Positions 1 to 5,821 of a DNA stretch of 9,083 nt are shown here, one piece after another. The stretch is from Pseudomonadota bacterium (GTDB lineage Bacteria; Pseudomonadota; Gammaproteobacteria; Steroidobacterales; Woeseiaceae). Numbering within the stretch: the first letter of the stretch is position 1; every line of letters starts with the position of its first letter. Location of the stretch: positions 1 to 9,083 of the forward strand of contig JADFKA010000054.1 of NCBI GenBank assembly GCA_022565135.1. Reading direction: 5' to 3'. The position numbers and the translations under genes were made by a program. The notes below the pieces were generated by a model. The model searched no databases and was not told the DNA's origin. It was given only the letters and a program-made list of their open reading frames with translations.

Positions 1-435
1 TCCTTATTTCTTGCACGACGCGATGTAATGCAGGTATTTACACCCGGTGATCATGGCAGTACATTCGGCGGCAATCCCCTCGCGGCTGCGGTCGGCCTGG
101 AGGCGCTCAATATTATTGTCGAAGATGACCTCGTCGGTCGTAGCGCGGCAAGAGGTGACTATCTTATAAAGGCATTGCGCGATATCAACAGCCCGCTAAT
201 CAGCGATATCCGCGGGCGCGGTTTATTTGTCGGCATCGAAATCGACCCATCACTCGCGACTGCCCGATCCGTTTGCGAAGCGCTTATGGCTCGAGGCCTG
301 TTGAGCAAGGAAACGCACGATACTGTTGTGCGATTGGCACCACCTCTGATCATTAGCGAGGCCGAGATAGACTGGGCTGTTATGCAGATTCGTGACGTGC
401 TGGGTGAAATTGATCGATTGCGACTGGCCTCGTAA
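1..435 (+). CDS. rocD: Ornithine aminotransferase, C-terminal part (5' end outside window)
   Basis: The frame is open from the first base, so this is the last 144 residues of a longer protein of about 400 residues; the ATG at 28 is an internal methionine. PLP-dependent ornithine aminotransferase transfers the delta-amino group of ornithine to 2-oxoglutarate, giving glutamate semialdehyde and glutamate, in cytosolic arginine/ornithine-proline metabolism. What shows it: the PGDHGSTFGGNPLAAA motif near the start (the HGSTFGGNP block of the class-III aminotransferase fold), then IRGRGLFVGIEI, then GLLSKETHDTVVRLAPPLII, which matches the closing block of bacterial RocD more closely than ArgD. The PLP-binding lysine lies upstream, outside the window. 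The stop at 433-435 overlaps the ribosome-binding site of the next gene, so the two are probably co-transcribed. An acetylornithine aminotransferase is the less likely alternative. Confidence 0.9.
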   Translation, partial: SLFLARRDVMQVFTPGDHGSTFGGNPLAAAVGLEALNIIVEDDLVGRSAARGDYLIKALRDINSPLISDIRGRGLFVGIEIDPSLATARSVCEALMARGLLSKETHDTVVRLAPPLIISEAEIDWAVMQIRDVLGEIDRLRLAS

Positions 436-440
436 GGAAA
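434..440 (+). promoter_or_regulatory. Ribosome-binding site deciding the start of the helix-hairpin-helix gene
   Basis: AAGGAAA lies five bases before ATG 446 and overlaps the rocD stop codon, an arrangement typical of translational coupling. It supports the start at 446 over the upstream in-frame ATG at 392. Confidence 0.7.
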
Positions 441-445
441 CAAAT

Positions 446-1378
446 ATGCCTGAGATCACCGTCATGCACATTACCGTAGTCGCCATTGCACTGATCCTGG
501 GCGTGGTTATCGGTTGGATCGTTCGCGGCAATCGCAGTTCGAGCGAAAAGACCGCGATCAATACTGGATGGCAGGAGCAACTGGAAGCACAACGCAATGA
601 ACACGGACGGCTGCAGGCGCAAAACAAGAGCCTGATGGAACAGAACAGCCAGTTCCAAGCATCTAACAAAGACTCGAAAATGCGCGCGGCTGAATTGTCG
701 GACGCACTGAAGGATGCATTCGAGCACCGTGATAAATTACAACGACAGGTTAAGGAAGTTCGCAGCAATCTCGAGACTGTTATCGCGCAAAGAGATCAGT
801 TGCAAAGCGACATGCGAAATCGTGACGAACATGATGATGTCACATCGACAGCAATAAAAATGCGCGATGAGAGGATCGCCAAGTTGAGCCGCGAACTAGA
901 GAGCTGGCAGGAACGGGTACCACCACTACTGGAACGCTTCCGTATGCGCAACGAAGAAGCGAAGCAGTTCGAGCAGGATCTTGGCGAAGCTCGCGAGCGC
1001 ATCGCAGCACTGGAAGAGATGCTTGATTCGGCACCGACGCACATCGCACCTGTCGATCCCAACGCCCTGACAGATGGGCTCGATGCATCGAATGACCCGG
1101 TTGATGCGATAGAGCCCGTGGTACGTAATGATGATGACTCCGTCGAGGATTCAAGTGACGAGCTCGACGATGATCTAAAACAGATCAAGGGTATCGGACC
1201 AGCAATTGAGAAAACTTTGATCGAAATGGGTATTCGCAGATTCAGCCAGATCGCCGAGATGAACGAGTACGACATTGATCGCATCGCGAAAAAACTCAAG
1301 GGGTTCCGCAGTCGAATTTACCGCGAAGACTGGATTGGTCAGGCACGGGACCTGCATGACCAGAAATTGGCCGACTAG
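446..1378 (+). CDS. Membrane-anchored coiled-coil protein with C-terminal helix-hairpin-helix domain
   Basis: 310 residues. I chose ATG 446 because AAGGAAA (434-440) sits just upstream; an in-frame ATG at 392 lies inside rocD. Residues 8-26 form one hydrophobic segment (VVAIALILGVVIGW), followed by Arg, suggesting an inner-membrane anchor with the bulk in the cytoplasm. Residues about 40-195 are charged, heptad-like coiled coil rich in Gln, Glu, Arg and Leu. Residues about 200-243 are an acidic linker with DDD and DELDDD runs. Residues 244-303 carry LKQIKGIGPAIEKTLIEMGI, a helix-hairpin-helix (KGIGPAIEKTL), followed by further helices, as in the H3TH/flap-endonuclease-like domain (COG3743 type) also found fused to other proteins. 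Such domains often bind DNA without specificity, but no nuclease residues are apparent and no enzymatic activity should be assumed. It starts 10 bases after rocD stops. Its function is unknown; tethering nucleic acid to the membrane is inference. Confidence 0.85.
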   Translation: MPEITVMHITVVAIALILGVVIGWIVRGNRSSSEKTAINTGWQEQLEAQRNEHGRLQAQNKSLMEQNSQFQASNKDSKMRAAELSDALKDAFEHRDKLQRQVKEVRSNLETVIAQRDQLQSDMRNRDEHDDVTSTAIKMRDERIAKLSRELESWQERVPPLLERFRMRNEEAKQFEQDLGEARERIAALEEMLDSAPTHIAPVDPNALTDGLDASNDPVDAIEPVVRNDDDSVEDSSDELDDDLKQIKGIGPAIEKTLIEMGIRRFSQIAEMNEYDIDRIAKKLKGFRSRIYREDWIGQARDLHDQKLAD

Positions 1379-1380
1379 AC

Positions 1381-1402
1381 CTAGCCCGGACTATTCATGA
1401 AT
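1381..1402 (+). repeat. Left outer inverted-repeat arm
   Basis: Begins CTAGCCCGGACTATTC. It is the reverse complement of 1528-1549 with one mismatch, at position 1391 paired with 1539. It contains the short palindrome ATTCATGAAT. Confidence 0.85.
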
Positions 1403-1425
1403 ATGCTCGCGCCCTTGCTTGATCC

Positions 1426-1447
1426 TTGTTCGCACACGAGCTTTTCC
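1426..1447 (+). repeat. Left inner inverted-repeat arm
   Basis: Starts TTGTTCGCACACG (1426-1438) and ends CTTTTCC. It pairs with 1483-1504 with two mismatches, on the same axis as the outer arms. Confidence 0.8.
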
Positions 1448-1482
1448 TTCCTCGGGAATACACACGGGTATTCCGCTCGGTC

Positions 1483-1504
1483 GGAAAATCCCGTGTGCGA
1501 ACAA
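1483..1504 (-). repeat. Right inner inverted-repeat arm
   Basis: Starts GGAAAA and ends CGTGTGCGAACAA (1492-1504), complementary to 1426-1447. Between the two inner arms lies the central hairpin 1455-1474. Confidence 0.8.
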
Positions 1505-1527
1505 TGCTCCGCGCAATCATCGCGGCA

Positions 1528-1549
1528 ATTCATGAATAATCCGGGCTAG
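1528..1549 (-). repeat. Right outer inverted-repeat arm
   Basis: Reads ATTCATGAATAATCC and ends GGGCTAG on the plus strand, complementary to 1381-1402 at 21 of 22 positions. The terminal CTAG (1546-1549) matches 1381-1384 directly as well as in reverse complement. Confidence 0.85.
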
Positions 1550-1553
1550 CAGC

Positions 1554-2459
1554 TTGTTGCATAACCCACGGGCGGCACTATTCGGCGTTAAGAATCGGCG
1601 CAATCTTCGGGCTTCTGCCGCCCCGATATTGCTTGCTTGCGGCGTCCTTGTGTCCGCAACCGTCGATCGAGGGGCATCGGTTTCGCATCCATCAAGTGGT
1701 CCATACTCCGTGTTTGATACGCCGACCTTCGTGGCCGAGTTAAGTCGCGGTCGACTCGTGCTTTCGGTTACCACCGCATCCGGCGATCACGAATCCGGCC
1801 TTTTAAGCATCATCGCAGACCAGCTCGTCGAGTATGAAGCTCAGATAGAATTCGTACCCGGCATCGTCTTGTCCAACGATTGGGCTCCAGCGACCATGAG
1901 ACTTCTTTATGCCCTTGCATCGACGCAGTCGGTTCGCGCCACAATGCAGGATCAACGCGTCGAATTGCGTGGCGTCACTTTTGATGTGGCAACACTGCGC
2001 GCACGAATTGAATTTCTACGTACCGCCATGCCCACTGGTTCCGCCATCAATATGGACATCACAGTCATTCAATCTACAGCAACGCTAGCTGCGCTTTGCC
2101 ACCGAACCTTCGCAAGCCTTGCCGAAGATCCAGTGGCATTCCGACAATCGAGTGCCGAAATTCGCACGTCGTCGTATTCTGTCCTCGATAAAATCATCGA
2201 TTTTGCGTACGACTGCCGCGATATGACTATCGCCATCACCGGGCATAGCGATGCTTCCGGTGATGAATTGACGAATCAGCGATTGAGTCAGGCGCGCGCG
2301 CAGTCGGTCGCCGACTTTCTCACACGCGGTGGCGTGGCCGTAGACCGCCTGCTGGTCGAAGGCCATGGATCGTCAACACCAATTGCTGATAACGCCACCT
2401 CCCACGGCCGTAGCTTGAATCGACGCATCGCGTTCGAGTTGCGTCCGGCGTCACTTTGA
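1554..2459 (+). CDS. OmpA-family envelope protein with BON-like repeats; 5' end probably altered
   Basis: 301 residues if read from TTG 1554. A basic N-terminus leads into a hydrophobic segment at residues 21-37 (SAAPILLACGVLVSATV), either an uncleaved anchor, a signal peptide, or a weak lipobox (LLAC, Cys 29). Residues about 58-122 and 123-172 look like two tandem BON-like beta-alpha-beta repeats (RGRLVLSVTTASGD; DQRVELRGVTFD). Residues about 190-298 are an OmpA/MotB-type peptidoglycan-binding domain: TGHSDASGDELTNQRLSQARA, VDRLLVEGHGSSTPIADN, GRSLNRRIAFEL. It probably ties the inner membrane or envelope to the cell wall. The start is doubtful. In-frame stops occur inside the adjacent palindrome (TGA at 1533-1535), the only nearby starts are TTG 1554 or 1557, and there is no ribosome-binding site. 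Removing the palindrome joins this frame to ATG 1356, which suggests the original start was lost. The end overlaps the convergent FKBP gene by 9 bases. Confidence 0.75.
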   Translation: MLHNPRAALFGVKNRRNLRASAAPILLACGVLVSATVDRGASVSHPSSGPYSVFDTPTFVAELSRGRLVLSVTTASGDHESGLLSIIADQLVEYEAQIEFVPGIVLSNDWAPATMRLLYALASTQSVRATMQDQRVELRGVTFDVATLRARIEFLRTAMPTGSAINMDITVIQSTATLAALCHRTFASLAEDPVAFRQSSAEIRTSSYSVLDKIIDFAYDCRDMTIAITGHSDASGDELTNQRLSQARAQSVADFLTRGGVAVDRLLVEGHGSSTPIADNATSHGRSLNRRIAFELRPASL

Positions 2460-2981
2460 CGCGGTATCTCCAAGACTCTCTGCGCCGAACAATTCGACTT
2501 TAAAAATAAGAGTCGCACCTGGCGGAATGAGGCCGCCCGCACCGCGGTCTCCATACGCCATCTCGGGTGCAATCGTCAGCTCGCGCACCTCACCGATCGC
2601 CATGCCTTTGACGCCCTGGTCCCAGCCTTTGATAACTCTGCCAGCACCGAGTTGAAACTGAAATCTTTCCCCTCTGTCAACCGAACTGTCGAATTTTTCG
2701 CCGCGATTGTCTGCCGCCTCTGCATCATAGAGCCAGCCGGTGTAATGCACATCGACGTTATCGCCTGACTGCGCGAGCGGACCATCGCCAGCTCTGAGGA
2801 TGCGCGCACTCAATCCGGGTGCAATTTCAATGCTTTGAATCTCATTTGCCTCAGTTGCGGTCACCGCGGCTGCCTCCATTGTTGTTGATTGGGTTGTTGT
2901 TGGGTCTTGATCGACCTGTTGAGTGCATGCGATTGCGCATAAAGCCAGGACCAGCGTGGCAACTGTGTAGCGAATATCCAT
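2451..2981 (-). CDS. FKBP-type peptidyl-prolyl isomerase, exported, probable lipoprotein
   Basis: 176 residues. ATG 2981 is chosen because it starts a clean signal sequence and AAAGG lies about 9 bases upstream; the frame stays open to 3143, but that would add 54 residues ahead of the signal sequence. Residues 4-18 are hydrophobic, ending ALCAIACTQQ; Cys 19 is a plausible lipidation site, although the -3 residue (Ala) is not ideal. Residues 20-50 are a Thr/Gln/Glu-rich linker. The FKBP domain spans about 51-166: VDVHYTGWLYD, KFDSSVDRG, FQFQLGAGRVIKGWDQGVKGMAIGE (split here from the following strand), MAYGDRGAGGLIPPGATLIFKVEL. The active-site aromatics (Tyr 80, Phe 109, Trp 120, Tyr 143) and the VI and IPP elements are present, so it should isomerise X-Pro bonds of envelope proteins. 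It is the last gene of a minus-strand run with msrB (50-base gap) and htpG, and converges on the OmpA-family gene. Confidence 0.92.
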   Translation of the reverse strand: MDIRYTVATLVLALCAIACTQQVDQDPTTTQSTTMEAAAVTATEANEIQSIEIAPGLSARILRAGDGPLAQSGDNVDVHYTGWLYDAEAADNRGEKFDSSVDRGERFQFQLGAGRVIKGWDQGVKGMAIGEVRELTIAPEMAYGDRGAGGLIPPGATLIFKVELFGAESLGDTASK

Positions 2982-3031
2982 AGCGTATTGCCTTTGTTCG
3001 AAGGGGACATCGGTGGATGAGATGGGAGGAG

Positions 3032-3427
3032 CTATTCTGGTTCCTTGAAACTCAGCGAGGCCGAATTTATACAATAGCGTAACCCCGAGGGTTGCGGACC
3101 ATCCTCGAAGACATGACCAAGATGGGCGTCGCACTGACTGCATACGACTTCCTCGCGAACCATGCCACGACTATGGTCTGCAACAGTGCGCACGGCATTT
3201 CCAGCCAGCGGTAACCAAAAGCTCGGCCAGCCGGACCCGGAATCATACTTGGTTGTCGATGAAAATAACTCGGCGCCACAACATACGCACCGATACGTGC
3301 CATCTTTCTTGTGGTCGACATACTTGCCTGAAAACGCTGTTTCGGTGCCTTTGTTCTGTGTGACCTCATATTGTTCGTCGGTCAATTTCGATTGCAGCGT
3401 GTCGTCTGCAAGTTTCGTATTATTCAT
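3032..3427 (-). CDS. msrB: Peptide-methionine (R)-S-oxide reductase
   Basis: 131 residues, close to the usual MsrB length. It reduces methionine-R-sulfoxide in proteins, repairing oxidative damage. ATG 3427 is preferred: GGGAG lies about 9 bases upstream and the N-terminus aligns with E. coli MsrB, while the longer start at 3496 would run into the htpG end. Zinc ligands are Cys 47/Cys 50 (RCVCCGAELF) and Cys 96/Cys 99 (VCSQCDAHLGHVF). Substrate-site motif is SGSGWPSFW (63-71). The catalytic Cys 119 lies in GLRYCINSASL. The usual resolving cysteine, in E. coli the Cys of SGCGWPSF 54 residues before the catalytic one, is Ser 65 here; an extra Cys 49 sits in the first zinc motif. There is no signal peptide, so it is cytosolic. 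It lies 43 bases after htpG and 50 before the FKBP gene, all on one strand. Confidence 0.93.
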   Translation of the reverse strand: MNNTKLADDTLQSKLTDEQYEVTQNKGTETAFSGKYVDHKKDGTYRCVCCGAELFSSTTKYDSGSGWPSFWLPLAGNAVRTVADHSRGMVREEVVCSQCDAHLGHVFEDGPQPSGLRYCINSASLSFKEPE

Positions 3428-3470
3428 GGTCTGTTGCTCCCGCCGTGCAATTTCTGCATGAGCAGTCGTT

Positions 3471-5360
3471 TTAGCCTGAGCTCGCGTCCGAATCAAGTTC
3501 GAGTATCAGCTTATTCATTCGTTTGACGTAGTCGGCCGGGTTTTGGAGCTGTGAGCCTTCAGCCAACAGGGCATGATCGAGTACGATATTTGACAACGCC
3601 GTAAACCGCGCGTCGTCGGATTCGGCCGACAACCTGGTGACAAGCGGATGCTTGATGTTGACCTCAAGTATTGGCTTCGATTCCGGCATCGCCTGACCGC
3701 TGGCTTCGAGCATACGGCGTAGTTGCGGATTCAATTCGTCGGCACCGGCGACAACACAGGCAGGTGAGTCCACCAGTCGTCGACTGACGTTGACAGCCTC
3801 GATGCGCTCCTTGAGCACCTTCTTGATCTTCTTCAGTAATGGCTTGTGCTCGTCGTTGATCGCATCTTGCGTAATTTTGCCTTCACCCTCGGGCAATTCG
3901 AGATCTACGCGGGCGACGTCCTGGAGCGATTTGCCTTCGTATTCTGCCAAATTGTCCACGGCCCAGGGATCGATGCGATCAGTCAATAGCAGCACCTCGA
4001 TGCCTTTCTTCTCAAGGCTTTCAAGATGCGGGCTGGCAACTGCCGTTGCGTAATTGTCGGCCAGAATGTAATAGATCTTGTCTTGATCCTTTGCGGTACG
4101 CCCGATGTAATCATCCAGAGATTGATCTTGCGTGTCATTGCCGCCGCGTGTTGTCGCAAATCGCAACAACTTGGCCAGTTTCTTTTTGTTTTTATGGTCT
4201 TCGACAAGCCCTTCCTTGAGAACCTGACCGAACGCACTCCAGAACTTCTGATAATCATCAGGCGAGCCCGTCGCCATTTTCGATAGCATATCGAGAACAC
4301 GTCGCGTAAGCGCGTTGCGCATCGATGTCAGTTCGGGATGTTGCTGCAACAACTCACGTGAGATGTTAAGCGGCAGGTCAGCAGAGTCAATAACGCCCTT
4401 GACAAAACGAAGATATAGCGGCAGAAATTGCTCGGCATCGTCCATGACATAGACACGCTGCACATACAGCTTGAGGCCACGAGGCGCTTCTCGATTCCAC
4501 AGGTCGAACGGCGCATTCGATGGAATGAAAAGGAGACTCGTATACTCGCGTTTGCCCTCTACGCGATTGTGGCTCCACATCAGCGGATCCGCAAAGTCGT
4601 GCGACAGGTGCTTGTAGAACTCCTGGTACTCGTTGTCCGACAATTCGGACCGCGGACGAGTCCATAGTGCCGTCGCCGCATTGACGATATCTGGCTCTTC
4701 GTCATCTTTGCTGCTATCCGCAAGCGCGATGGGAAAAGCAATATGGTCTGAATATCTGCGAATCAGGTTTTCAATTCGAAGTGGTTCACAAAATTCCAGC
4801 TCGTCGTCTTTGAGATGCAACGTTACCGCAGTACCGCGTTCGCTGCGCACGAAAGTTTCAACCGAAAATTCTCCCTGACCGTCTGACTCCCAGCGAACGC
4901 CTTTATCGTCGCTGAGACCTGCCCTTCGAGTTTCGACGGTAACCTTGTCTGCAACAATAAATGACGAATAAAAACCCACACCGAATTGACCTATTAGCTG
5001 CGCATCTTTCTGCTGATCACCAGTCATTTGCTTAAGGAAATCCGCTGTCCCAGATCTCGCGATCGTGCCAAGATTCTCGATCAACTCATCCCGCGACATG
5101 CCGATACCATTATCAACGACAGTCAGCGTTCTCGCGTCCTTGTCATATTCCACACGTATTGCGAGGTCGGCATCTTCACTGAGCAAGCTCGGCTCTGCGA
5201 GCGCCTCAAACCGCAGCCTGTCCGCAGCATCCGAGGCATTGGAAATCAGTTCTCGAAGGAAGATCTCCTTATTGGTGTAAAGTGAGTGGATCATCAGTTT
5301 CAACAGCTGACGAACTTCCGTCTGGAAGCCTAAAGTTTCCCGGCCCTTGGTATTGCTCAC
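3471..5360 (-). CDS. htpG: Chaperone protein HtpG (bacterial Hsp90)
   Basis: 629 residues from GTG 5360, chosen because AGGAGAG is correctly placed and the following SNTKGRETLGFQTEVRQLL aligns with the E. coli N-terminus (MKGQETRGFQSEV); a TTG at 5396 would add 12 residues without support. The cytosolic ATP-dependent Hsp90 dimer assists late folding and remodelling of clients with DnaK. The GHKL ATPase domain (about 1-230) shows RELISNASDAADRLR with the ATPase Glu 37 and Asn 41, DNGIGM (83-88), GQFGVGFYSSF (124-134) and GTAVTLHL (176-183). The middle domain (about 235-500) includes the NISRELLQQHPELTSMRNAL stretch, whose Arg contacts ATP in the family. The C-terminal dimerisation domain follows to the end, without MEEVD, as usual for bacteria. 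It is the first gene of a likely operon with msrB and an FKBP, under a sigma-32-like promoter. Confidence 0.97.
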   Translation of the reverse strand: MSNTKGRETLGFQTEVRQLLKLMIHSLYTNKEIFLRELISNASDAADRLRFEALAEPSLLSEDADLAIRVEYDKDARTLTVVDNGIGMSRDELIENLGTIARSGTADFLKQMTGDQQKDAQLIGQFGVGFYSSFIVADKVTVETRRAGLSDDKGVRWESDGQGEFSVETFVRSERGTAVTLHLKDDELEFCEPLRIENLIRRYSDHIAFPIALADSSKDDEEPDIVNAATALWTRPRSELSDNEYQEFYKHLSHDFADPLMWSHNRVEGKREYTSLLFIPSNAPFDLWNREAPRGLKLYVQRVYVMDDAEQFLPLYLRFVKGVIDSADLPLNISRELLQQHPELTSMRNALTRRVLDMLSKMATGSPDDYQKFWSAFGQVLKEGLVEDHKNKKKLAKLLRFATTRGGNDTQDQSLDDYIGRTAKDQDKIYYILADNYATAVASPHLESLEKKGIEVLLLTDRIDPWAVDNLAEYEGKSLQDVARVDLELPEGEGKITQDAINDEHKPLLKKIKKVLKERIEAVNVSRRLVDSPACVVAGADELNPQLRRMLEASGQAMPESKPILEVNIKHPLVTRLSAESDDARFTALSNIVLDHALLAEGSQLQNPADYVKRMNKLILELDSDASSG

Positions 5361-5367
5361 GCCTGCG

Positions 5368-5374
5368 CTCTCCT
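5368..5374 (-). promoter_or_regulatory. Ribosome-binding site deciding the htpG start
   Basis: AGGAGAG on the minus strand ends 7 bases before GTG 5360. It selects this GTG over the in-frame TTG at 5396, for which no comparable site is seen. Confidence 0.75.
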
Positions 5375-5429
5375 GACGTCGATGTGCCCTTGCCAACCGA
5401 AATAGTCGGTCGTTCTACAGACAAACACG

Positions 5430-5455
5430 ATAGGGCCTTGTCAGGCTAATTCAAG
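5430..5455 (-). promoter_or_regulatory. Sigma-32 (heat-shock) type promoter of htpG
   Basis: On the minus strand CTTGAA (5455-5450) is followed after 14 bases by CCCTAT (5435-5430). The E. coli sigma-32 consensus is CTTGAA, 13-15 bases, CCCCAT, so the match is 11 of 12 with correct spacing. The predicted transcript starts near 5423, about 60 bases before the GTG of htpG. htpG is a classic sigma-32 regulon gene. The same bases form an inverted repeat (5430-5440 with 5452-5461, one bulged G, 11-base loop), so part of the match could come from a hairpin, but the position fits a promoter. Confidence 0.7.
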
Positions 5456-5541
5456 GCCTATTCAACTTACTATCCGGAGATGGTCCGCTATTCACTGCCG
5501 AGACCGACGGGCCCCAAGCCGCGGATGGACCGTTGATTGCT

Positions 5542-5817
5542 TCAAGGCCGGGCTGGATAACCGCTTGCAGGTGGCTGGTTGAAAGCATGTCCGATCGTCG
5601 TAACCGAACGATACAGGAGCATGACGAACAACAACATCGCAGTAGCCAGCGCCAACGGCGGATGACGAAATGCAAGCAGAATGCCGCCAAATTCGATGGC
5701 CAGAGCAATACCAACAGCTGCCAGCGCGATAACGGTATTGCGAATCCTTTCCGCCATAAGGCCAATTACGCCGATGAGATCATCCAATTCGTCGAGCACC
5801 TGCATTATGCGTTCCAT
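5542..5817 (-). CDS. Small two-helix membrane protein, unknown function
   Basis: 91 residues from ATG 5817. An amphipathic acidic start (MERIMQVLDELDDLIGVIGL) leads to two hydrophobic segments, about residues 27-50 (NTVIALAAVGIALAIEFGGILLA) is the region of the first (written across Asn to Ala) and 54-72 (PLALATAMLLFVMLLY) the second, with a short RHPP turn between them. The tail is polar and Pro-rich. I do not recognise a named family. The start is chosen because it lies 4 bases after the stop of the preceding small gene, which implies coupling; no strong ribosome-binding site is visible, and ATG 5805 with GGAA upstream is an alternative. The frame stays open upstream to 5964, but that part overlaps the other gene and is basic and Cys-rich, unlike the rest. 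Likely inner-membrane; role unknown. Confidence 0.65.
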   Translation of the reverse strand: MERIMQVLDELDDLIGVIGLMAERIRNTVIALAAVGIALAIEFGGILLAFRHPPLALATAMLLFVMLLYRSVTTIGHAFNQPPASGYPARP

Positions 5818-5821
5818 GACG

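Larger units (their letters stand above)
1381..1549. mobile_element. 169-base palindromic MITE-like element with CTAG ends
   Basis: Almost the whole interval folds on one axis (paired positions sum to about 2930). Outer arms 1381-1402 and 1528-1549 match at 21 of 22 positions. Inner arms 1426-1447 and 1483-1504 match at 20 of 22, including 13 perfect pairs. The centre is a separate hairpin, GGAATAC (1455-1461) with GTATTCC (1468-1474). Only 1403-1425 versus 1505-1527 pair poorly. No protein is encoded. Both ends carry CTAG; read as a 4-base target duplication, the element proper would be 1385-1545 (161 bases) with CCCGGA-type termini. Four-base CTAG-like duplications are known for the IS5 group, so an IS5-type transposase acting in trans is a possibility I cannot confirm. 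It sits 2 bases after the stop of the helix-hairpin-helix gene and abuts the OmpA-family frame. It could also act as a bidirectional terminator. A regulatory long hairpin of other origin is the alternative. Confidence 0.75.

Noticed and set aside
1381..1549. Reading the palindrome simply as a rho-independent terminator
   Set aside because: It is far longer than a terminator, has no T-run after the stem on either strand and has CTAG at both ends; termination may still be a side effect.
2982..3143. Upstream extension of the FKBP frame to an ATG at 3143
   Set aside because: It would place 54 residues before an evident signal sequence and overlap the msrB coding region; the ATG at 2981 has a ribosome-binding site.
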